Source of the DNA: JAKLDO01 sp035354435
Lineage (GTDB): Bacteria > UBP6 > UBA1177
Direction of reading: 5' to 3'
Assembly: GCA_035354435.1 (NCBI GenBank)
Contig: DAOQAY010000107.1
Span: 1 to 10,195, forward strand
DNA: 10,195 nucleotides
Below are positions 1 through 6,900 of the stretch, in pieces. The notes beneath the pieces are model-generated. The model saw only the letters and a program-made list of their open reading frames with translations, ran no database searches and was not told the DNA's origin. Each line of letters begins with the position of its first letter. The stretch's first letter is position 1. The position numbers were made by a program, and so were the translations under genes.

Positions 1-255
1 ATCATTTACGATGCAATAAGATGGTGCACTATTAATATTGAATTGTCCGATATCTATCTTTTTTAAATCTTCTATCAATAATATCTTATACTTAATACCT
101 TTTATCCCGCCGAATATATTCACTTTTTTACCATCTAAATTAGAAGTTTTAAAAAAAACAGAGCTCTCAAAAACACTATCAGAAACAAACTTACATGTCA
201 AACTCAATACCTCAATGTGTTTTTTATATTTTCTAACATCCTTTGTCCACCTATA
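1..255 (-). pseudogene. Unrecognised AT-rich coding fragment running off the left edge
   Basis: An 85-codon minus-strand frame is open from just after a TGA at 258-256 to the window edge. Its residue composition looks like real protein (for example WTKDVRKYKKHIEVL, then NLDGKKVNIFGGIKGIKYKI), whereas the opposite strand gives only a Phe/Leu/Ser-rich shadow. There is no in-frame ATG or GTG early on. The best start I can find is TTG at 201-199, preceded by GAGG with an 8-base gap, which would give 67 visible residues. The in-frame stop lies inside the 30-bp palindrome, so the frame may have lost its 5' end there. I recognise no family. It could be a decayed gene, a gene with a TTG start, or chance. 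GC is lower than in the neighbouring topoisomerase gene, which would fit acquired or decaying DNA. Confidence 0.4.
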
Positions 256-283
256 TCATTTTCCCGATATCGGGAAAATGATA
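254..283. repeat. Perfect 30-bp palindrome downstream of the topoisomerase gene
   Basis: Two 15-base arms are exact reverse complements with no loop, centred on GATATC (TATCATTTTCCCGAT and its complement). It begins 14 bases beyond the topoisomerase stop codon. A second small palindrome, AGTCGACT, sits at 283-290, followed on the plus strand by seven T at 292-298. The layout partly resembles a rho-independent terminator, but the T run follows the stem by 8 bases on the plus strand, and no T run follows on the minus strand, where it would be needed for the topoisomerase gene. It could still stop or stabilise the topoisomerase transcript, or be a protein-binding site or the scar of a mobile element. 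Confidence 0.9.
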
Positions 284-297
284 GTCGACTGTTTTTT

Positions 298-2283
298 TCA
301 TTTCTTCGCCTTTTTCTTTTCATCGAGTTTCTTGAAAAAATCATCTATCCATTTCTGGCAGGCGGCCATGTCGCCTTTCTGGAGGCATTCTTTTATCTTG
401 GCATCGCCGTGTTTGTTCAGGAGTGCGGTCTGTTTTTCTGAGAGCTTTCCGCTGTAACTGCCGAAACTTCTTTTCGATTCATTGAACTTCTTAAAGACAT
501 TTTTGAGGAATTCAGAGGTTTCGCTAATTATTTCATCGACTTGCTTGATGGGTTTCTTTTTGATGAATCCTGCGAGTTCAGATTCAAGATTTGCTGAAAA
601 ATCGGGAATTACAAGTTCCTGAGGAAGCAGTTCATAAAGTTTCAACCCGAGATCTGTAGGAATGAATGTTCCATCATTTTCTTTGGTGATATATCCCCTT
701 TTTATCAATAAGGGAGGAAAAGACGATCTGGTTGCCGCAGTTCCTATTCCGTCTGCCTCTTTCAACGCTTTTTTTAATACCGGATCTTTGATCTGAAGAT
801 GAGCTTTTTCCATCAAAGTCAGCAGTGATGCATCTTTATAAAGTTTGGGCGGTTTGGTCATATCCTCTTTCATCGAGATATCGCCGCTTAACAGATCATT
901 TTTTTTGTAATTAACCGATATTATTCTGTCTTCTTCACTTTCAGGATCATCTTTCTTCCTTTCAGGTTTGATGAATTCAAGATATCCCGGATCGGTATAA
1001 TTCTTGAATTTTGCCACAAAAAGCGACTCATCGATCGCACCGTTGAATTCTGTCGTTTCCCCTTTTGCAGGATTGAGCAGAGTCGCAATGAACCTTTTGA
1101 CGATCAGATCGAATATCAGCCTTTCACGCTCCGGAAGCTTCGGAACTGACGGCTTGTCATAACTCAGGACCGGAACTATTGCGTAGTGACCTTCGAGCTT
1201 TCCGATATATTTTGCATTGAGCTTAAGCTCAGGATTTTGTTTTTTGACTGCCATAACAAGGGATTTATATTCATCAAAACGGTAAACAAGGTTCATTGCA
1301 TGCTTCAATTCGCCGGCTTCCTGTTCACTCAGTACCGAGCAATCAGTTCTTGGATAACTGATAAGGTCATACTGCTCGTAAAGGTTCTGAGCATATTTCA
1401 GCGTATCTTCAGGCGAAATGCCGTATCTGGTCGAAGCATCTTTCTGAAGTGCCTTCAAGTCATAAAGAAGCGGTGCATATTCAACGAACTTTTTCTTTTT
1501 TACACCTGTGATGAATAGCTGTCTCTCCTTCAACTTTGAATAGAGCTGATCTGCCGTCTTGAGATCTGTGGTCTTAAATATCCGCTCGTCTTCATCCATC
1601 ATGTTGAAAACAACACCGTCTTTTGTGATGAAAGCGAAAGTCCGGAAAGGCTCGGGGACAAAGTTCTTATTTTCAAGGAATCTTTTGATTATTTCCGCCA
1701 GAAGCCAAGTCTGGACACGGCCTATGCTCACCGGTTTGCCAGGTTTGCCGTATCTGACACTGTAAAGTATGGTAAGCTGAATACCGACAAGCCAGTCAAC
1801 GATCTCACGGGTCCTTGCCGCTTTGTAGTAACCTTCAAAACTGCTGTAATGTTCACGGTTTGCAAATGCTTTCTTTATTTCAGGTGCAGTCTCGGAATGA
1901 AGCCATATTCTTGTAATTTTATCGGTTTTCACTGCACCTTTTTCTTTAGCAATTTCAAGGATATTGCGATGAATCAGTTCACCTTCCCTGTCAGGGTCGG
2001 CACCGAGTATTATTTCAGTGGCATTCCTTAACGCCTTTTCAATTTCCACAAAAACTTTCGGATTTGTGACAGTGTGCTTGAAATTTTGAGGAATGAAAGG
2101 AAGAAAATTAAGAATTTCTTTCCAGAAAGGCTTCTTCCCCGCCTCGAACTTATCAGCCAGATATGACTCAAGATCGGCAAGTGACTCAATGTGACCTACA
2201 CTTGTCACGACCTTTACCTCACTGCCTAAAGCCGCCTCCATCTTCCGTTTCATCGAAGGCTTTTCAACGATCATAACTTTCAT
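298..2283 (-). CDS. topB: Type IA DNA topoisomerase, topoisomerase III-like (TopB)
   Basis: The 661-residue cytoplasmic enzyme should relax or decatenate DNA by single-strand passage through a 5'-phosphotyrosine link. The N-terminal TOPRIM domain shows Glu7 in the VEKPS motif and the acidic triad in GADPDREGE (Asp96, Asp98, Glu100). The catalytic tyrosine is Tyr310 in ISYPRTDC. Other family blocks are SIGRVQT at 186-192, EGHYAIVP at 364-371 and DGIGTAATRSSF at 511-522. The length is close to E. coli TopB (653). There are no C-terminal zinc fingers; the protein ends in a Lys-rich tail from about 600 with only two Cys (633, 642). Two blocks differ from the usual form: QTW where QTP is typical, and GHYAIVP where HHAIIP is typical. 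The ATG at 2283 is supported by GAGG 5 bases upstream. It has its own promoter and appears monocistronic. The topoisomerase III assignment is firmer than any specific role; plasmid-type TopB homologues also exist. Confidence 0.88.
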   Translation of the reverse strand: MKVMIVEKPSMKRKMEAALGSEVKVVTSVGHIESLADLESYLADKFEAGKKPFWKEILNFLPFIPQNFKHTVTNPKVFVEIEKALRNATEIILGADPDREGELIHRNILEIAKEKGAVKTDKITRIWLHSETAPEIKKAFANREHYSSFEGYYKAARTREIVDWLVGIQLTILYSVRYGKPGKPVSIGRVQTWLLAEIIKRFLENKNFVPEPFRTFAFITKDGVVFNMMDEDERIFKTTDLKTADQLYSKLKERQLFITGVKKKKFVEYAPLLYDLKALQKDASTRYGISPEDTLKYAQNLYEQYDLISYPRTDCSVLSEQEAGELKHAMNLVYRFDEYKSLVMAVKKQNPELKLNAKYIGKLEGHYAIVPVLSYDKPSVPKLPERERLIFDLIVKRFIATLLNPAKGETTEFNGAIDESLFVAKFKNYTDPGYLEFIKPERKKDDPESEEDRIISVNYKKNDLLSGDISMKEDMTKPPKLYKDASLLTLMEKAHLQIKDPVLKKALKEADGIGTAATRSSFPPLLIKRGYITKENDGTFIPTDLGLKLYELLPQELVIPDFSANLESELAGFIKKKPIKQVDEIISETSEFLKNVFKKFNESKRSFGSYSGKLSEKQTALLNKHGDAKIKECLQKGDMAACQKWIDDFFKKLDEKKKAKK

Positions 2284-2290
2284 GGAATCC

Positions 2291-2306
2291 TCTAATCTAA
2301 ATTAGA
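2291..2306. repeat. Inverted repeat in the topoisomerase leader
   Basis: TCTAAT and ATTAGA arms of 6 bases are separated by CTAA, lying between the predicted transcription start and the ribosome binding site of the topoisomerase gene, and running into the latter on the minus strand. It could be a small operator or a weak AT-only hairpin touching the ribosome binding site. With six A/T-rich pairs it could also be chance. Confidence 0.35.
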
Positions 2307-2318
2307 ATTTGTTAGTCC

Positions 2319-2347
2319 AATATACAAAAACATTTTTAAGTTGTCAA
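2319..2347 (-). promoter_or_regulatory. Sigma70-type promoter for the topoisomerase gene
   Basis: On the minus strand TTGACA (2347-2342) is a perfect -35 box. It is followed by exactly 17 bases and TATATT (2324-2319), matching 5 of 6 positions of the -10 consensus. Transcription would start near 2312, giving a leader of about 30 bases before ATG 2283 with GAGG in place. It lies in the only non-coding gap (2284-2373) between the lipoprotein and topoisomerase genes. I see no terminator hairpin for the upstream gene here, so some read-through is possible. Confidence 0.75.
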
Positions 2348-2373
2348 TTTAGTTTAGTTTTGTTCTACATAAA

Positions 2374-3948
2374 TCAATAGATATATACCGGCACATCGCT
2401 ATCAGATACTGAATCAGCATCACTTGTTTCACCCGGCAGATACTCGTCAAAAGGACATATTTCGGGATTTTCCTTGCAGTAGCACTCCATGTCCCGAATC
2501 ATTATTCCTGAACTGAAATTCTGCCATGCCATCCATTTTCCTTCAAACATTGCATCGCCCTGATAATATGTCAGAAATCCATCCTTGTTTTTTATTACAG
2601 GTTTTGAACAATACTGTTTCTTTGTTTTGAGGTTATAAAAACACATTTTTCCTTCGTTGCCGCCGTTGGGTGCAAATCCTTCACCGTATAACAGCATGTC
2701 TCCAGTCAAATATGATGTGCTGAATCCAACATGTGTCTCTTCGGTCTTTTCAGGAATTACCACCTCGTATGACAGCTTTCCGTCATCTCCAAGTGTAACA
2801 ATGTACATTATGTTGTGTCCGTAATCGGTGAATGCTCCTCTTTTTGCATTTTCTGTATCCATTATTGCATAAACTCCGGATTCTCCACTTCTATTCACTT
2901 TTATGCAGTCTGAGGTGGATTTCGGACTCTTTGACAGATCACACCAAAAAACTTCCTGCTCCCATGTCCCGAAAATCAGTGTGTCTCCCTGAACCTGTCC
3001 CCAGCTTAATGATTCATTCAACTGCTGCCACTTCCATTCACCTATCTTTGCATAACGGTAGCCGGATGTTTCGCTCTTATCCAGAGGCCCGAAGCTTGCC
3101 GCTACCCATTTTTCGTTCATCGTTGCGTAACTTGGCGCAGTCGACGGTTTATCATAAGCAACTTGATATTTACCATTGCTGTAATAATACCAGTAATTTG
3201 AAATTCCAGGTTGTACATCATCAACATTTTTAATTTTGTTGAAATCGAATGTGGTTGTAAAAACAGATCCTTTATAATAGGAATGTCCTAGAGATGCCGG
3301 ACCGAAAACCTTGTAGGACTTATTGTTCAGATCATATTCAAATGCTCTGTACTGACTAATGACCATATAATCGGGTTTCCACGCACTCATAATAAACCCA
3401 AGATTCCCATCTGAAATATTTGACCAGTGCCTTCTGCCCGATCCTCCTGTCCAAGCCTGTCCATCTAAAAGTGGTTGCGGATCTATATCACATTTGCTGA
3501 CATTTGATTCCCAATATACAGGTTCAATCCCTTTTATTTCACAAGGGTATCCGCAACAGTCATACTTGGAATAAAGTCCGCATTTCTTTTCATTTTCAAA
3601 ACGCCACAAATTCGATATACAGGAAGGATCTTTTTTCATCAGTTCACTGTTTTCAAGATCGCAAGGACGGCAGAAATACATTTTTCTGTTTTTATCATAA
3701 TAAGGAAAGTCAACTTTGTCAGGATCAGGACAGTAGCTATTGTCAGAGTCTGAGTCCGGTTGTTCGTTTTCTGCAATATCATCATTTGAACCTGCATCGA
3801 AATCATGTGAATCAGGCGAATTCTGCGAATCATGGTCAAAATCAGGCAAATCATCCGAATCATGATTCTGACTGTTCCCGTTGCATGCCGTGCATGACCA
3901 GAAAAGCAGCAAAAGCAATGTTATCAGAATATTACGCATATTTACCAT
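2374..3948 (-). CDS. Cysteine-rich, propeller-like lipoprotein with Asp/Ser stalk
   Basis: The 524-residue protein starts with a hydrophobic signal (NILITLLLLLF) ending at WSCTAC, so lipidation at Cys19 (or Cys22) is likely and the mature protein would sit on a membrane. Residues 25-72 are a low-complexity stalk of Asp, Ser, Asn and His. Then comes a Cys-rich part (73-153, eleven Cys including a CCGYPC block). From about 165 to 485 short repeated segments such as GDTLIFGTWEQEVFWCDL, GDMLLYGEGF and GKWMAWQNF look like blades of a TolB/WD-type beta-propeller; this is inferred from pattern only. The tail SDADSVSDSD echoes the stalk. The gene overlaps the end of the C10 protease gene by 7 bases (TAA at 3944-3942, ATG at 3948), implying translational coupling. 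An ATG at 3939 is an alternative start with slightly better spacing from GGATGG. I recognise no named family; function unknown. Confidence 0.85.
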   Translation of the reverse strand: MVNMRNILITLLLLLFWSCTACNGNSQNHDSDDLPDFDHDSQNSPDSHDFDAGSNDDIAENEQPDSDSDNSYCPDPDKVDFPYYDKNRKMYFCRPCDLENSELMKKDPSCISNLWRFENEKKCGLYSKYDCCGYPCEIKGIEPVYWESNVSKCDIDPQPLLDGQAWTGGSGRRHWSNISDGNLGFIMSAWKPDYMVISQYRAFEYDLNNKSYKVFGPASLGHSYYKGSVFTTTFDFNKIKNVDDVQPGISNYWYYYSNGKYQVAYDKPSTAPSYATMNEKWVAASFGPLDKSETSGYRYAKIGEWKWQQLNESLSWGQVQGDTLIFGTWEQEVFWCDLSKSPKSTSDCIKVNRSGESGVYAIMDTENAKRGAFTDYGHNIMYIVTLGDDGKLSYEVVIPEKTEETHVGFSTSYLTGDMLLYGEGFAPNGGNEGKMCFYNLKTKKQYCSKPVIKNKDGFLTYYQGDAMFEGKWMAWQNFSSGIMIRDMECYCKENPEICPFDEYLPGETSDADSVSDSDVPVYIY

Positions 3949-6900
3949 CCGTCCGTCTCACAGTTCTCCTCATTGTATCCACTGCATGTCGAATTGCAAT
4001 ATGCCGAGCCGTTTACATAAGAAGAACTTAATGCCGTGCATGCTACTGAATTTCCATCACAAATTTCTCCTGATTCAATGATTCCGTTTCCACAAACAGG
4101 TGCTGAAAACTCTCCTGTAGCCTGCATGATTTCAATGTTTCCGTTACTGACTTTGAAAAGTTTTCCTTTTTTCACAAAAACATCTTTCACTGACGGAGAT
4201 CCTGAAATATTCTGAACTGTGACCGAAGCTCCGTTTTTCACGAGGTGTTTTAGGCTGTTCCCGCATTTCATAAGTGATCCGCCGGAATAACTCATCATTG
4301 CAGCATTACTGCATGAGTAATATTTGGAAGCTGTCTTAACCGGATTATCCCTGTTTTCCAGATTATACACTTTTATTCCGCCCCAGTCATAAAGATACAG
4401 ATTCTTAGAACTGCCTAAAGCCATATCACTTATATCACCACTGGTTGAAACACTTTTTATTACAGTTGGTATTTCAGGATTTTGAATAGAAACAACCTTT
4501 ATTCCCTGTCCATCACCCGCATAAATTCTGCCGTTGAAATAAATAAGTCTGGCTGTATCACCGTAAGTGGAGCGGTGATATTTCTTTAAAAGTTTTCCAT
4601 CATTTTCTATCTTAAAAACATCAATCCCGTTTCCCGATGCCGCATAAAGATAGTCATTAATTATAAGGATGTCTTTTACTGGTCCGTAGAGTGAATGCCT
4701 TTCAACTACAGTAGGGCTGGTAATGTTTTCAATATTTATTACAGCTATGCCAGTTTCGCTCCCGGCATAGATTGTGTTGTTTTCGCCCTCGATAGTTCTG
4801 ATGTTTTCCGGAAGATCTATCAATCCATAATTTTGAAGTGACGAATTGCAGTTATTTTCTTGTAAAAATCCATCTGAAATCGTCACGGTTGTTCCATCCA
4901 CAATGGAATCGAAACAGTGCGTTTCAAAACTTTCATTCGCTGCTGTCACTATATCTGTTTTGTAATTCATCTTTTCAATATCAAAATGTATTCTTGTGCT
5001 CTCAACAGTAGCAGATTCAATATCTGTATAGGTTATTTCGTTTCCGTTGAACAGCACAACTCCCCTTTTCATCGATTCAACATTTTCGACATCCATTCCA
5101 ACCCAACCGGTTGATTTTTCGAGGTCTATTGATTCTATTTTATTAACAGAGTTCCTGTTAATATCAACTCCGCCAATCGCAAAAATTTTTGATCCGTCAT
5201 TTTCATAGGTTGCAGTCAATCTGGCAACAGGTTTATTTTGAAGCGGAATCTCTTCAAATTTAAACGGCAGATTGCCATTATCATCATTTATTAATGCAAA
5301 AATAGAAACCGTTGCGCCATTATTTCCAACAACATAAAGATTTTCATTAACAATCATAGGAAAAGCTGTTGAAACTCCTGCGGGAAGCTGTGCAATTGTT
5401 TCAATTTCAAAAAACCCATGCGATTCTGCTGATCGAGAAGCATAATAAAGATATGGAGAAAATGCACCGTTGTTTTTACCGCCGACAAGAATAAAACTGT
5501 CTTCGAGCATAATAACAGAGCTTCCCTCCAAGCCAAGCGGGTAATTTAACAAACTGCTTACGGTTTCCCATTCTCCCGATCCATTAATCAAATATCTTTT
5601 TAAAACTGATTCACTTCCGGTATCTTCAATTGCCCATACAAGCGAGTTATCTGTTGAAAACACCTGTGAGATTCTGCCATCAGGCTCACTGATTCTATCT
5701 TTAGAAGCATAGTCATCGCCATATCTCCAAATATCAATGATTCCGGGACGGATTCTGTCAAAAAGACATTTATAGCAAAGGTATTTGTCAAATCTTTCAG
5801 GCAGTTCAAAAGTATCAGGAACCGTGGGAATATTTCTTTCTGTGTAATAATAAGAAATCTTACTGCTGTTTTTACTCATTCTCCATGATCTGTTGTAAAC
5901 CTGTTTATGACGGAAAAATCTCGGATCTACAAACTTTTTTGTTTCACCGGCGACAAAATATTTTGTAATATACTCAAAACGGCAAAGCTCATCACAGCCA
6001 TCTCTTCTTAAGGAATTACCGTCATCACACTGTTCGGCACCTTCTATTATTCCGTTTCCACAGCAATTTACTACATTTCCGTTTTGACATCTTGAATTTG
6101 TAATAACCCACTCAACAATTCCGGTGGATAGAGTGTAATGAAAAGGCACAGCGGCAGTTTCCCCCTGAGGAGGATTTATAAAAGGAATACATAAATCTTC
6201 TCTGGTATAAAAATCGGAACATATATCCGATTTCCAGTTCCAGAAAAACTCCTGCTTTTTATCGTCATTATATTGAATGGTGTATGTTTTATCCTTATTT
6301 CTCAAGTTCGAATTACAATCAGGATTTTCTCGTAGACAGAACATTTCATAGTTTTCTGAAACATAATTTAATTTGCGATTCTGAGTTAATTCATTCCATG
6401 CCTGTTTGTTTCTCAAGGGATTTATAGGATAAGGATCGGCACCGTGGCTGTATCCGAAGTCCCTTCCGCCCTGTGCGGGCGGTCTGTTTACATTTTCACC
6501 GTCCGTCACTGTGCAGTACCCGGCATCCCCCCAATATTGAAGATTTGGCTGATCCACAGCACAGTAAAAATTCTGAAAGTATGCCTGATCCGATTGATTA
6601 TTGCTGTTTCCTGATCTGTTGGGTCTTGTAAGCCATGTATTAAGTTGTACATAACTGTTTTTATATGTTTTTCCAAATAACAGCATCAAACTGTCCGGAT
6701 TTTCTGACTCTGAAATTGTTTTTTCAACTGATACAAATATTCCGTTATATGCCTCACCATTATCACACGCATCACCGATTCCATTCATATCATGATCAGG
6801 CTGCCATGATGGCGGCATGTGTGTCCAGCCGGAAGTTTTATACAATTCAGGATGAGCTTGAATAAGTCCGTTTCTTTTTGAACTGTTGCAAATATTTAAA

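Noticed and set aside
38..457. Plus-strand 139-codon frame
   Set aside because: It is antisense to the topoisomerase 3' end and to the better minus-strand fragment; its Phe/Ser/Leu-rich composition is that of a shadow frame.
3639..3863. Minus-strand Met/Ile-rich frame inside the lipoprotein gene
   Set aside because: It is the stalk codons (GAT/TCA) read in another frame; Met/Ile/Leu repetition is an artefact.
3504..4031. Plus-strand 175-codon frame rich in His, Asn and Gln
   Set aside because: It lies opposite the lipoprotein's Asp/Ser stalk; the composition comes from the complementary GAT/TCA-rich codons. No ribosome binding site or family match.
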